Shown here piece after piece: positions 44,171 to 53,939 of a DNA stretch of 64,000 bases. Below the pieces are notes generated by a model that was not told the origin of the DNA, searched no databases, and saw only the letters and a list, made by a program, of their open reading frames with translations. The position numbers and the translations under genes are program-made. The DNA comes from Hungatella sp. UBA5385 (GTDB lineage Bacteria > Bacillota > Clostridia > Lachnospirales > Lachnospiraceae), in assembly GCA_002409995.1 (NCBI GenBank), contig DHOR01000047.1:40463-104462 (forward strand), read 5' to 3'. The first letter of the stretch is position 1, and each line of letters begins with the position of its first letter.

Positions 44171-45835
44171 TTATTTTCCTTTATAATCCTCAGCCAGCCG
44201 TTTCATCTCCCTGGCATTTTCATGAACAGCCTCTGTAATCTGTGCACCACCCAGAAGTCTTGCCAGCTCCTTCACCATCTCGCCGCCCTTAAGAGGCACA
44301 ATGGTAGTTGTAGTTCTTCCTGCTTCCGCCGCCTTTGCGATCTCAAAATGGCAGTCAGCCATAGCTGCGATCTGGGGCAGATGGGTAATACAGACTACCT
44401 GATGATTCCTGGCAATATATGCAAGCTTCTCAGATACCTTCTGAGCCGTCCTGCCGCTGATTCCTGTATCAATCTCATCGAATATAAGAGTAGGAATATC
44501 ATCGGAATCTGCAAGAACTGTTTTAATGGCAAGCATGATTCTGGACAGCTCACCGCCTGAAGCCACCATTCCCAAAGGTCTGAGACTTTCACCGGGATTT
44601 GTGGAAATCACAAATTCCGCTTCATCAAAACCATTGGCTGTATAATGATCCATACGGGTAAATTCCATGGAAAATTCCACATCAATAAAATTCAAATCAA
44701 CCAGACCCTGCTTGATTTTTTCAGTCAGTTCCTTGGCTGTTTCCCTTCGCATATCAGACAGATGACAGCATAGCTGATCTAACTGCTCTGTGGTTTTCTC
44801 AAGCTCTTTTTCTGTTCTAGCCTTTAAAGCATCAAAATCCTCAAACTCCTGAAGTCTTTTCAGCTTTTCCGCCAGATTTTTTAGAATTTCTTCATAGCTT
44901 CCGCCGTATTTTGCCTCCAGATTATGAATTACATCCAGACGTTCTTCAATCTCCTTAAATTCCTCTTCATCAAAGGTCATCTCATCCATATAGGAGGAAA
45001 TGGCATAATTAATATCACTTAATATAGAATCTGCATCAAAAAGCTGGTCTCTGATGGCTCCCAGCTTCTCATCATAAGAAGCAATGGAGTCCACTTCCTT
45101 TAAAGCTCTGCTGATTCCATCGGCACTGACAGCTTCATAAGCTGCAGACAGTCCCTCTGCAATCTTTCTGGAATGAGAAAACACCCTGTATTTTGCTGAC
45201 AGTTCCTCCTCTTCCCCTTCTTTTAAGCCTGCCTGCTCAATTTCCTCTGTTTCAAACTTAAGAAAGTCCATTTCACGAAGTCTGGCTTCCTCATCCATCT
45301 GATAAGAAGCAAGCTTCTCCTTTAGCTGAACATAAGCTTTGTATGTATCTCCAATATTCTGTTTCAGATTATGGGACTTGCGCTCCTGGTATCGGTCCAG
45401 AATCTCCAGATGCTTGGATTTGTACATTAAAGACTGATGTTCATGCTGACCATGAATATCAATGAGAAGACCGGTAATTTCCCGCAGCTTGCCTGCAGTC
45501 ACCGTTTCATCGTTGATCTTGCCCACACTTCTGGAAGGCATGATTTTCTTAGAGATGATAACCGTTCCATCCCCATCGGGATGGACGTCCATCTCTTGTA
45601 AAGCACGAAGTTTATCAGGCTCCGTTACTGTAAATATCAGTTCAATATAAGCATAATCAGCACCCTTGCGGATGATATCCTTTGGCACCTTTCCACCAAG
45701 GGCAATGGTAACAGAGCCGATAATAATGGATTTACCTGCACCTGTCTCACCTGTGAGAATATTAAGTCCTTCTCCCAGCTCCACATCTGCTTTTTCAATC
45801 AGTGCCAGATTTTTAACATGTAATTCTGAAAGCAT
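44171..45835 (-). CDS. recN: DNA repair protein RecN
   Basis: A 554-residue SMC-like ATPase. Walker A GETGAGKS lies at 29-36, a long coiled coil spans about 150-370, and Walker B with signature motif follows (LIFDEIDTGISGRTA, near 455). It works at DNA double-strand breaks. It is the last gene of the long operon, 12 bp after argR. AGGAGG precedes the ATG. In many Clostridia the next gene is spoIVB; here an accessory block intervenes. Confidence 0.96.
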   Translation of the reverse strand: MLSELHVKNLALIEKADVELGEGLNILTGETGAGKSIIIGSVTIALGGKVPKDIIRKGADYAYIELIFTVTEPDKLRALQEMDVHPDGDGTVIISKKIMPSRSVGKINDETVTAGKLREITGLLIDIHGQHEHQSLMYKSKHLEILDRYQERKSHNLKQNIGDTYKAYVQLKEKLASYQMDEEARLREMDFLKFETEEIEQAGLKEGEEEELSAKYRVFSHSRKIAEGLSAAYEAVSADGISRALKEVDSIASYDEKLGAIRDQLFDADSILSDINYAISSYMDEMTFDEEEFKEIEERLDVIHNLEAKYGGSYEEILKNLAEKLKRLQEFEDFDALKARTEKELEKTTEQLDQLCCHLSDMRRETAKELTEKIKQGLVDLNFIDVEFSMEFTRMDHYTANGFDEAEFVISTNPGESLRPLGMVASGGELSRIMLAIKTVLADSDDIPTLIFDEIDTGISGRTAQKVSEKLAYIARNHQVVCITHLPQIAAMADCHFEIAKAAEAGRTTTTIVPLKGGEMVKELARLLGGAQITEAVHENAREMKRLAEDYKGK

Positions 45836-45847
45836 GGCACGCCTCCT

Positions 45848-46297
45848 TTATCCAGCAATAAGCTTCTTCAGCTTATCCATAACTACAATGGTATCATCAA
45901 TGCTTCTCACTGCACACATAATGGTATCGTCTCCTGCAATACAGCCAACAATCTCATGAAAATGCAGGGCATCAAGAGCTGCAGCCACTGCCATAGCCAT
46001 ACCTGACACCGTTTTAATCACAAGAATGTTCTGCGCCATATCCATAGATAGATAGCCCTCTCTTAAAATGCGAATGTATTTATCGCTGAAGGACCCCTGA
46101 TTCTTAAGTACCACATATCTCTGCTTGCCGGATTCTGACTGAACCTTGGTCAGCTTCAGTTCCCTGATATCTCTGGAAACAGTTGCCTGGGTCACGGAAA
46201 AACCAGCTTTATTTAAGTATTCTGCCAGCTCCTCCTGAGTTTCAATCTCATACCTTCCGATCAGCTCCACAATTTTGCTGTGTCTTTCCAGTTTCAT
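45848..46297 (-). CDS. argR: Arginine repressor ArgR
   Basis: A 149-residue ArgR/AhrC. The N-terminal winged HTH (ETQEELAEYLNKAGFSVTQA) and C-terminal hexamerisation and arginine-binding domain (ALDALHFHEIVGCIAGDDTI) are clear. It represses arginine biosynthesis and in Firmicutes can activate catabolism. It sits between nadK and recN with gaps of 10 and 12 bp in the conserved operon. Confidence 0.96.
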   Translation of the reverse strand: MKLERHSKIVELIGRYEIETQEELAEYLNKAGFSVTQATVSRDIRELKLTKVQSESGKQRYVVLKNQGSFSDKYIRILREGYLSMDMAQNILVIKTVSGMAMAVAAALDALHFHEIVGCIAGDDTIMCAVRSIDDTIVVMDKLKKLIAG

Positions 46298-46307
46298 GGG
46301 TTCCTCC

Positions 46308-47165
46308 TTATATGCCTTCCATTTTGTTTCGCAGGTTGTCCAAAAATGATATATTTTTTAATTTCACAAGTATTGTCTTAGTCTCTGACTTGTGTATCTC
46401 AACATAATCTCCTGTACGGAGTTCAATCACTGTATCACCATCAAATACTGCTGCATGAACCATTCCTTCATTGCCCAGTATCTCCACCTGAATCCAATCA
46501 TCTGCTGACATGACAATGCTTCTGGCATTGAGAGCATGGGAACAGATTGGAGTTAAAACCATCATCTTGGAATCAGGAACTATAATAGGGCCTCCTGCAG
46601 ACAGATTATAAGCAGTGGAGCCTGTAGGAGTTGCCACAATCAGCCCATCTGCCCTGTATTCATTTAAATACTCCTGGTTTACATAAACTTTAAACCGCAG
46701 CATAGTCAGGTGCTCACTTCTTGTAATAACCACCTCGTTAAGAGACAGATCTCTGCTGATTTCTTTTCCATCTCTGTAAGCATAACCCTTCAGCATCATA
46801 CGCTCTTCCAGCTGATAATCATTGCTCAGCAGGGCATCTAAAGCCCCCTGTATCTCCTCTGTATCGGAGATCTGGGTTAAATATCCCAAAGTCCCTTTGT
46901 TAATGCCAAGCATGGGGATGTTTCTCCCGGCCAGATCTCTGGCTGCCTGAATCAGGGTTCCATCTCCGCCCAGGGTGATGACACAGTCTGTATTATTTGG
47001 CACAAGAGAAGCATCTGTATAATGATAACCTGCCCCTCTCTTCTCTGCCCCCTCGCCGCCTATGATACATTCTGCGCCATGGCTGGTTAAATAATCGTAA
47101 ATCTGCCTGGCAGTATCACCGGCACCTGCTTTATCCGGATTTGCAATTATATAAAAACACTTCAT
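46308..47165 (-). CDS. nadK: NAD kinase
   Basis: A 285-residue ATP-NAD kinase that makes NADP. The GGDGTLIQAA motif (about 66-75), NKGTLGYLT and PTGSTAYNLSAGGPI are the family blocks. Cytoplasmic. Eleven bp behind tlyA and 10 bp ahead of argR in the same operon. Confidence 0.96.
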   Translation of the reverse strand: MKCFYIIANPDKAGAGDTARQIYDYLTSHGAECIIGGEGAEKRGAGYHYTDASLVPNNTDCVITLGGDGTLIQAARDLAGRNIPMLGINKGTLGYLTQISDTEEIQGALDALLSNDYQLEERMMLKGYAYRDGKEISRDLSLNEVVITRSEHLTMLRFKVYVNQEYLNEYRADGLIVATPTGSTAYNLSAGGPIIVPDSKMMVLTPICSHALNARSIVMSADDWIQVEILGNEGMVHAAVFDGDTVIELRTGDYVEIHKSETKTILVKLKNISFLDNLRNKMEGI

Positions 47166-47176
47166 TAATAAGCTCC

Positions 47177-47992
47177 TTATCTGCCCTGACTTAATTCCTC
47201 ATGAGCAGCTTCCACAACCTTTTTCGGGTCAACCAAAACTTCATAGGATCCGGTCTCTTCCCCATGGTTCTGGAGATGAAGGAGATATTCAATATTTCCT
47301 TCCGGTCCCTTAATCGGTGAATATTCCAGATTCAAAATTTCAAAGCCAATGGACACTGCATAAGCGATGACAGCTTCAATCACTTCTAAATGAACTGACT
47401 TTTCCCGGACTACACCTTTTTTACCAACCTTTTCCCGGCCCGCTTCAAACTGAGGTTTAATCAGGCATACAATCTGCCCATCATCTGTCAGTAGATTTTT
47501 CACAGGTCCCAATACCTTAGAGAGAGAAATAAAAGAAACATCTATGGAGGAAAACTGTATCTTGTCCTGAATATCCTCAGGGGTTACATAGCGGATATTG
47601 GTCTTCTCCATACATACCACCCTGGGATCATTGCGCAGCTTCCATGCCAGCTGACCGTGGCCTACATCAACAGCATATACCTTAACAGCTCCATTTTGCA
47701 GCATACAGTCTGTAAATCCGCCGGTGGAAGAACCAACATCCATGCATATTTTTCCTTCCAGAGTAACACCGAAATGAGTCATTGCCTTCTCTAACTTCAG
47801 TCCGCCTCTGCTGACATATCTAAGAGTGCTGCCTCTCACTTCGATCAGCGCTGTTTCTTCAAAGGTTGTTCCTGCTTTATCTTCCTTATCGCCATCTACA
47901 TACACAATGCCTGACATAATAATGGCTTTCGCTTTTTCTCTGGACTCCGCAAGTCCCTTGTTTACTAAAAGTACATCTAAACGTTCTTTCAT
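47177..47992 (-). CDS. tlyA: TlyA family rRNA methyltransferase / hemolysin-like
   Basis: A 271-residue protein with an N-terminal S4 RNA-binding domain (RLDVLLVNKGLAESREKAKA) and a FtsJ-like methyltransferase fold (DVGSSTGGFTDCMLQNGA near 86). It is likely an S-adenosylmethionine-dependent rRNA 2'-O-methyltransferase; the hemolysin name is historical. Its ATG overlaps the dxs stop by 4 bp. Part of the conserved operon. Confidence 0.94.
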   Translation of the reverse strand: MKERLDVLLVNKGLAESREKAKAIIMSGIVYVDGDKEDKAGTTFEETALIEVRGSTLRYVSRGGLKLEKAMTHFGVTLEGKICMDVGSSTGGFTDCMLQNGAVKVYAVDVGHGQLAWKLRNDPRVVCMEKTNIRYVTPEDIQDKIQFSSIDVSFISLSKVLGPVKNLLTDDGQIVCLIKPQFEAGREKVGKKGVVREKSVHLEVIEAVIAYAVSIGFEILNLEYSPIKGPEGNIEYLLHLQNHGEETGSYEVLVDPKKVVEAAHEELSQGR

Positions 47993-49914
47993 CCCTGTTT
48001 TACTTCCTCTGTTCTATCTTTCAATCTCCGCCATTCCTGATTCTGGCGCTCCAGATCCAGATATTCCTTCTTTAGTCTCCATATAACAGAATCACTGTCA
48101 ATTCCAAGCCCTTTTCTCAGTAAGGACACATTGCCGTGTTCTACATAAGCATCGGGCAGTGCAATATTCATCACCTTAATATGAGGATAATGCTCATGAA
48201 TATATTGAGTGACTGCAAGTCCATAACCACCCTGCAGCACATTTTCTTCCATTGTAACAATGAGCCAGTGCTTCTTCGCCATACGATCAATCAGTTCTGT
48301 GTCAATGGGCTTAATGAAACGTCCATTGGCAAGGCTGCAATTCCAGCCCTGTGCTTTCAGCTTCTCCCTGACATGTTCTCCTGTGCTGACCATACTTCCC
48401 ACTGCAAGAAGACCAATATCCTGTTCTTCATACAGCATCTCACCTTTTCCATATTCTATAGGTGAGCGGAATTCCTTTAATCCACGGTAAGCCTCGCCTC
48501 TGGGATAACGAATTGCAATGGGTCCGTCAAAATTAACTGCAAACTCCAGATCGTCCATCAGCTCCCACATATTCTTAGGCGCAAATACACTCATATTAGG
48601 AATCAAAGTCAGATAGGATATATCAAAAATACCCTGATGAGTCTCTCCATCACTTCCTACCAGACCTGCCCTGTCAACAGCAAATACAACCGGCAGATTC
48701 TGAATACATACATCATGAAGAATCTGGTCAAATCCTCTCTGCAGGAAGGATGAATAAACTGCAACTACAGGCTTTAAGCCACCGGCTGCCATACCGGCTG
48801 CCGAAGTCACCGCATGCTGTTCCGCAATTCCCACGTCAAAAAACCTGTCAGGATACAATTTGCTGAATTTGTTCAGACCTGTACCGTCAGGCATAGCTGC
48901 CGTAACAGCAACCAGTTTTTTATTCTGTTCTGCCAGCCTGCAGATGGTTCTGGAGAATACATCTGTATAGCTGGGGTTTTTCTTCTCTTTTTTAGACTTT
49001 CCAGTAAGAATATCAAAAGGGTCCACGCTGTGGAATTTGGAAGGATTCTTCTCTGCCGGTCCATAACCTTTTCCCTTTTTGGTAATCACATGAACCAGAA
49101 CTGCATGATCCAGTTTCTTGGCTTCTGTTAAAGCCCGGTTCAGTGACTTTATGTTATGACCGTCAACAGGTCCCAAATAAGTGATTCCCATATTTTCAAA
49201 CAGCATCCCGGGAATCAAAAGCTGCTTAATGCTATTCTTTGTTTTGCTGATCTTATCAATCAGATCATTGCCAATCACCGGTATTCTGGATAAGATATTG
49301 GTTACATATTTTTTCAAATCCAGATAGCCGTCACCGGTTCTGATTCCGTTTAAGTAGGTGGACATCCCGCCTACATTTTCAGAAATGGACATATTATTAT
49401 CATTGAGAATTATAATGAAATTTTTCTTCATCTGAGCTGCATTATTTAACGCCTCATATGCCATTCCGCCTGTCAGTGCCCCGTCTCCGATGACAGACAC
49501 AACGGAATAATCCTTGCCCAGAACATCTCTTGCCTGTGCCATTCCAATGCCTGCTGAAACAGAGGTGGAACTATGACCTGTATCAAATGCATCACAGGGG
49601 CTTTCCTTACGCTTTGGAAACCCGCTGATTCCTCCATACTGACGCAGATCATCAAAATTATTCTTTCTTCCGCTTAATATCTTATGGGTATAGGATTGAT
49701 GGCCTACATCCCAGATAATCTTATCTTCTGGAAGATCAAAAGTCAGAAAAAGAGCCATAGTCAGCTCTACTACTCCCAGATTGGAAGCCAGATGACCGCC
49801 TATTACGCTGGTCTTTCTTATTAAAAAATCCCGGATTTCCTGTTTTAAGACATCCAGCTCCTGCCCTGAAAGCTTTTTAATATCCTCAGGACCATTTATC
49901 AATTCTAATATCAT
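47989..49914 (-). CDS. dxs: 1-deoxy-D-xylulose-5-phosphate synthase
   Basis: A 641-residue thiamine-diphosphate enzyme that condenses pyruvate and glyceraldehyde-3-phosphate, the first step of the MEP isoprenoid pathway. The ThDP motif GDGALTGGMAYEALNNAA (about 142-159), the catalytic-site FDTGHSSTS and the transketolase pyrimidine domain (DVGIAEQHAVTSAAG) are present. It is followed by tlyA with 4 bp overlap and preceded by ispA by 15 bp, placing the isoprenoid genes together. Confidence 0.96.
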   Translation of the reverse strand: MILELINGPEDIKKLSGQELDVLKQEIRDFLIRKTSVIGGHLASNLGVVELTMALFLTFDLPEDKIIWDVGHQSYTHKILSGRKNNFDDLRQYGGISGFPKRKESPCDAFDTGHSSTSVSAGIGMAQARDVLGKDYSVVSVIGDGALTGGMAYEALNNAAQMKKNFIIILNDNNMSISENVGGMSTYLNGIRTGDGYLDLKKYVTNILSRIPVIGNDLIDKISKTKNSIKQLLIPGMLFENMGITYLGPVDGHNIKSLNRALTEAKKLDHAVLVHVITKKGKGYGPAEKNPSKFHSVDPFDILTGKSKKEKKNPSYTDVFSRTICRLAEQNKKLVAVTAAMPDGTGLNKFSKLYPDRFFDVGIAEQHAVTSAAGMAAGGLKPVVAVYSSFLQRGFDQILHDVCIQNLPVVFAVDRAGLVGSDGETHQGIFDISYLTLIPNMSVFAPKNMWELMDDLEFAVNFDGPIAIRYPRGEAYRGLKEFRSPIEYGKGEMLYEEQDIGLLAVGSMVSTGEHVREKLKAQGWNCSLANGRFIKPIDTELIDRMAKKHWLIVTMEENVLQGGYGLAVTQYIHEHYPHIKVMNIALPDAYVEHGNVSLLRKGLGIDSDSVIWRLKKEYLDLERQNQEWRRLKDRTEEVKQG

Positions 49915-49929
49915 AGTATTTCATATCCT

Positions 49930-50817
49930 TTATTTCTCCCGGTTCACCAGCATTCTAATAAGGCTTTCCAGGAAATCATTCTGCCCTGGCAGCTTATGAA
50001 GACAGGCAATGGCTTCTTCTGAAACTGCCTTTGCGTCCTCCTTGGCCTTCTGAATCCCTTCCAGGGTCACATACGTTGTTTTTTTGTTCTTTTCATCACT
50101 AAGCACCGGTTTACCCAGTGTCTCGGCATCACTGGTCACATCCAGAATATCATCCTGAATCTGAAAAGCCAGTCCAATGGCTGAAGCCATCTGCTCCACA
50201 ATCTGAATCTCCTCTTCCGCTGCACCTGCCATAACCGCACCGATCATCATAGATGCCTCTAACAGCGCTCCGGTTTTCAGTCTGTAGATAAATTCCAGCT
50301 TCTCTCGTGGAACCGGCTGATTGGTCAGCTCTACATCTACAGTCTGCCCGCCTATCATACCATAAATTCCTGTCTTGGCTGCTAAAATTCCAATACTCTT
50401 TCCTACACGGACAGCTTCCTCTGTCATGGCAAATGCCTTAACTGCAGTTTCAATTGCATAAATTAACAGGCTATCCCCTGCAAGGACAGCCATATCATAA
50501 CCATATTTTACCCATGTTGTGGGCAGACCTCTTCTTAAGGTATCGTTATCCATACATGGCAGATCATCATGGACCAAAGAGGAAGTATGAATCATCTCAA
50601 TAGCAGCCATAAAGGGCTGAATTTCTTCCCCTGTCCCCCCAAATAAACGATAGGTTTCTTCCATCAGCATAGGGCGCAGTCTCTTGCCCCCTGCCCTGAC
50701 ACTATAATCCATAGCATCCAGAACCGTCTTCTGATGTCCTGTTACCTCAGGCAGATAGCTTAAAATCACTGCATCAACTTCCTGAGTCCGCCTATGAAGC
50801 ATCTCTTTACTGTTCAT
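49930..50817 (-). CDS. ispA: Polyprenyl (farnesyl) diphosphate synthase
   Basis: A 295-residue trans-prenyltransferase of the isoprenoid pathway. The first aspartate-rich motif is in LVHDDLPCMDND (about 84-95) and the second in FQIQDDILD (about 222-230). It extends allylic diphosphates with IPP, likely to farnesyl diphosphate. The ATG at 50817 follows GGAG; a start four codons earlier overlaps the end of xseB more. Next to dxs and xseB in the operon. Confidence 0.93.
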   Translation of the reverse strand: MNSKEMLHRRTQEVDAVILSYLPEVTGHQKTVLDAMDYSVRAGGKRLRPMLMEETYRLFGGTGEEIQPFMAAIEMIHTSSLVHDDLPCMDNDTLRRGLPTTWVKYGYDMAVLAGDSLLIYAIETAVKAFAMTEEAVRVGKSIGILAAKTGIYGMIGGQTVDVELTNQPVPREKLEFIYRLKTGALLEASMMIGAVMAGAAEEEIQIVEQMASAIGLAFQIQDDILDVTSDAETLGKPVLSDEKNKKTTYVTLEGIQKAKEDAKAVSEEAIACLHKLPGQNDFLESLIRMLVNREK

Positions 50818-51019
50818 GTTCTTCTCCATCTTCTTCTAATACAAGAATCTTTTTCTCTACCTTGTCAATTTTATCATTGCAGGACTTTACCAGCTTCATG
50901 CCTGCTTCATAATATTGAAATGATTCCTCCAGAGAGCTTTCCCCGCTTTCCAGCTTGCGGATAATCTCCTCCAGCTCGCCAAAGGTCTCTTCGATATTCT
51001 TTTCCTTCTTTGCAGCCAA
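50807..51019 (-). CDS. xseB: Exodeoxyribonuclease VII small subunit
   Basis: A 70-residue XseB. The motif FGELEEIIRKLESGESSLEE (about 14-33) and the YYEAGMKLVKSC helix are diagnostic. It binds XseA to form exonuclease VII. Its end overlaps the start of ispA by 11 bp, and xseA lies 57 bp upstream. Confidence 0.95.
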   Translation of the reverse strand: MAAKKEKNIEETFGELEEIIRKLESGESSLEESFQYYEAGMKLVKSCNDKIDKVEKKILVLEEDGEEHEQ

Positions 51020-51076
51020 CTGCCTGTCCTCCTTTTCTATGTCATTCTGAATTCTTTACTTTACTTTCCTGTTTGT

Positions 51077-52402
51077 TTACTTCCTAGTTTCTTTACTTTC
51101 TTGTTTCTTTACTTTCTTTTCTTCCTTAATTCCCAGTTCTTCGCTTGTGATCTCTGAAACCACAGCATCGATTCTGCCATCCCGGATTCTCAAATGAATG
51201 GTATCTCCTTTTTTCACCTGATGAACAGTCTCAATTCGTTTTTCCTTTTTATCTGTAATAAAACCATATCCGCCCCCTATTTTCTTAAGAGGGGACAGTC
51301 CATCTAAACGGCTGCTAAGAAGCTCCAGCCTGTGACGATCACGGACAGCCTGTTTGTCAATCAGCTGTTTTAAAACAGCCCGAATCTCTGACGCTCTCTT
51401 TCTGTCAGTCTCTGCCTGGCTGATCATAAGTATACGAAGCTTTTCCTCTATATCTGCTAATCTCTGTCTGTTCTCTCTGATCTGCCGCTTAGGATCGAAA
51501 AACTTAAGGCGCAGACCAAACTGCTCCGTCTGATAGCGGTATCGCTCCAGCTTCCGCCCAAAAGTCTTAGATAATGTATTCTTATAAAGCTCTGTCTGCT
51601 CTATAAATTGTCTGTAATCAAATACTGCCAGCTCTGCTGCTGCTGACGGGGTAGGCGCTCTCATATCTGCAACATAATCAGCTATAGTCACATCAGTTTC
51701 ATGACCTACTGCAGAGATGACAGGTGTGTCACATTCAAAAATCGCACGTGCCACCATCTCTTCATTAAATGCCCACAAATCTTCAATGGAACCACCGCCT
51801 CTGCCTACAATAAGAACATCCATTCCCATTGCATCCAGAGTCTTAATTCCTCTTATTATGCTGTATTTGGCATTCTCCCCCTGCACAAGTGCAGGATATA
51901 GTATGAGCTGTACATAAGGATTACGCCGCCTTGAGATATTGATAATATCCTGAATAGCTGCTCCTGTAGAAGCAGTTACAATGCCAATCCTTGTGGCAAA
52001 CTTTGGAATGGGCTGTTTATATTCAGGGGAAAACATCCCCATTTCCTCCAGCTCATCTCTTAATTTCTGAAACCGTTCAAAGAGATCGCCGGTTCCTTCT
52101 TTAGTAATCTCCTGAGCATACAGCTGATATCTGCCGTCCCGCTCATAGACCTCCACACTGCCTTTTGCAACTACCTGCTGGCCTTCCTCCAGTTTAAATT
52201 TTAAACCCTTCCGGCTGCCGGCAAACATAACAGCAGATATGGCTGCACCTCTGTCTTTTAATGTAAAATAAATATGACCTGAGGTATGATACTTACAGTT
52301 TGACACTTCTCCCTTAATGGAAATGCGGTTTAAGGCAAAATCCTGGGCAAACATGTTCTTAATATAAGCATTGACCTGTGAAACAGAATATACACTTGCC
52401 AT
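51077..52402 (-). CDS. xseA: Exodeoxyribonuclease VII large subunit
   Basis: A 441-residue XseA. An OB fold (about 1-100; SVSQVNAYIKNMF, GEVSNCKYHTSGHIYFTLKD) precedes the catalytic domain with IVGRGGGSIEDLWAFNEE and AVGHETDVTIADYVAD. A long coiled coil and basic tail follow. With XseB it degrades single-stranded DNA. The last ~15 residues are low-complexity lysine/glutamate (KKVKKQESKETRK), encoded by a repetitive DNA stretch that runs on past the stop codon. Three bp behind nusB. Confidence 0.96.
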   Translation of the reverse strand: MASVYSVSQVNAYIKNMFAQDFALNRISIKGEVSNCKYHTSGHIYFTLKDRGAAISAVMFAGSRKGLKFKLEEGQQVVAKGSVEVYERDGRYQLYAQEITKEGTGDLFERFQKLRDELEEMGMFSPEYKQPIPKFATRIGIVTASTGAAIQDIINISRRRNPYVQLILYPALVQGENAKYSIIRGIKTLDAMGMDVLIVGRGGGSIEDLWAFNEEMVARAIFECDTPVISAVGHETDVTIADYVADMRAPTPSAAAELAVFDYRQFIEQTELYKNTLSKTFGRKLERYRYQTEQFGLRLKFFDPKRQIRENRQRLADIEEKLRILMISQAETDRKRASEIRAVLKQLIDKQAVRDRHRLELLSSRLDGLSPLKKIGGGYGFITDKKEKRIETVHQVKKGDTIHLRIRDGRIDAVVSEITSEELGIKEEKKVKKQESKETRK

Positions 52403-52405
52403 AGA

Positions 52406-52849
52406 CTACACCAGCTTTGCAAGCACTCCGTTAATAAACGCCGGTGCATCATTTCCGCCAAACTTTTTAGCCAGTTCCACAGCTTCATTAATAGCTACCT
52501 TCTCCGGCACTTCCTCATCATATAATATCTCATATAATGCAAGACGAAGAATGGTAAGCTCTGCCTTACCCATACGCTTGGTCTTCCAGCCTTCGGCTAC
52601 TTTATTAATCTTATCATCGAGCTCAGGAATACGGCTCATCACAGCCTCTGTCTTCTCCTTTAAATAAGAAGAGTTTTCTTCACTCATCTCCACATCGTGG
52701 ATTATCTGTTCTATGCCCTCAGGAGTCAGTTCATCCTCCTTCGGTTCTCCAAAATATCTCTCTATCTGCTCCAGTTTCTCTTCTGCCGGATAAAAATCAG
52801 CACAGAAAAGCATCTTGAAACAATGCTCACGCAGCTTACTTCTGGTCAT
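52406..52849 (-). CDS. nusB: Transcription antitermination factor NusB
   Basis: A 147-residue NusB. The helical fold starts with RSKLREHCFKMLFCADFY and has the C-terminal block YDEEVPEKVAINEAVELAKK. It aids rRNA transcription antitermination with NusE and NusA. First gene of the operon that runs through xseA, xseB, ispA, dxs, tlyA, nadK, argR to recN. Confidence 0.95.
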   Translation of the reverse strand: MTRSKLREHCFKMLFCADFYPAEEKLEQIERYFGEPKEDELTPEGIEQIIHDVEMSEENSSYLKEKTEAVMSRIPELDDKINKVAEGWKTKRMGKAELTILRLALYEILYDEEVPEKVAINEAVELAKKFGGNDAPAFINGVLAKLV

Positions 52850-52961
52850 TGGTTATAGTCCCCTCCTATGTGGTATTTTCTGGACGTTTGGATTAATTAT
52901 ACCTTAATGGTGATTTTTCTACAATACTTTTCAAAAATTAAACAATTGCCCCCATAAGTTA

Positions 52962-53002
52962 AGAAGAGCAGACCTGTCATCAATACAGGAATCTGCTCTT
53001 CT
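52962..53002 (-). terminator. Terminator of the dehydrogenase pair
   Basis: AGAAGAGCAGA (52962-52972) pairs with TCTGCTCTTCT (52992-53002), with an inner CCTGT/ACAGG extension. It begins 14 bp after the stop codon at 53017. The U-run is weak. Confidence 0.6.
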
Positions 53003-53016
53003 GCTCTCACTTCTTA

Positions 53017-53916
53017 TTATATCTCTTCCATATAAGATTTTATATTATCCAGCACTTTGGTGCTTAACAGTTCAAATGCCTGTTTGGTTCTTCCTGCTGA
53101 ATGATTCACACAGAATACCTTTGGATGCTTCTCCAGTTCACCTGATGGATCACCGATTGCTCCCAGAGTATCACATGCAAATACATTATCTCCCCCATCT
53201 AACCATGCCTTTAAATCTTCCGGTTCAAATGCAGGTCCAATAGATGTATTAAACATGATCTTGCCATTGCCCAGTTTCTTAAACTCCTCTTCATGCAGAA
53301 GAATTACGTTCTTATTCAAGCAAGTAAATACAACCTCACTTTTCTCCAACAGCTCATGAAGGGATAAATACTCCATTCCCTGCTCCTCATATTCCGGTTT
53401 TCTGCTTCTGCTATAATAGGAAACATTGGCACCCATAAACTTCATTGCTTCTGCAATCATTCCACCGGATACTCCCATTCCAATAACACCAACATTTAAG
53501 CCTGTAATCTCCACAGGCATATCTTTCCACATAGGTCTGTCATAGCCATGGAGAAATCGTACCAGCTCACAGGTTGCATACTCCACAACACCTCTGTCAC
53601 CGTAGTCACGGATTCCCTTAACTACAATGCCATGATCCTCTGCATAAGCGATATCAACATTAGCACTTTCTTTGGAATAGAGACTGCAGCACATGCCTAC
53701 ATATTTAATCTGGGGACAGTGCTCAAATACATACTGGTTAATCTTTGATGTATAGCTAAGAAGCACTCCATCTGCATCACCGATTCTTTTAATAATCTCA
53801 TCATCGTCTGCAGGGATATCATCATACATCACAACTTCTTTTGCATATAAATTTAATTCTTTTTCTGCCTCAGGCACTAAACTCACCGGCTCAATTGCCA
53901 CTAATTTACGAAACAT
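53017..53916 (-). CDS. D-isomer 2-hydroxyacid dehydrogenase family protein
   Basis: A 299-residue member of the NAD-dependent D-2-hydroxyacid dehydrogenase family. The NAD site is GVIGMGVSGGMIAEAMKFMG (about residues 140-159), and NHSAGRTKQ ends the catalytic region. The usual Arg-Gly after the substrate strand is altered: FNTSIGPAFEPEDL appears where most members have N(C/T)(A/S)RG, so the catalytic Arg seems absent and the substrate or activity may differ. AGGAGG lies upstream. It follows the aspartate-dehydrogenase-like gene by 23 bp, forming an operon of two oxidoreductases. Confidence 0.78.
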   Translation of the reverse strand: MFRKLVAIEPVSLVPEAEKELNLYAKEVVMYDDIPADDDEIIKRIGDADGVLLSYTSKINQYVFEHCPQIKYVGMCCSLYSKESANVDIAYAEDHGIVVKGIRDYGDRGVVEYATCELVRFLHGYDRPMWKDMPVEITGLNVGVIGMGVSGGMIAEAMKFMGANVSYYSRSRKPEYEEQGMEYLSLHELLEKSEVVFTCLNKNVILLHEEEFKKLGNGKIMFNTSIGPAFEPEDLKAWLDGGDNVFACDTLGAIGDPSGELEKHPKVFCVNHSAGRTKQAFELLSTKVLDNIKSYMEEI

Positions 53917-53939
53917 CTCTCTTTCCTCCTGTCTTACAG

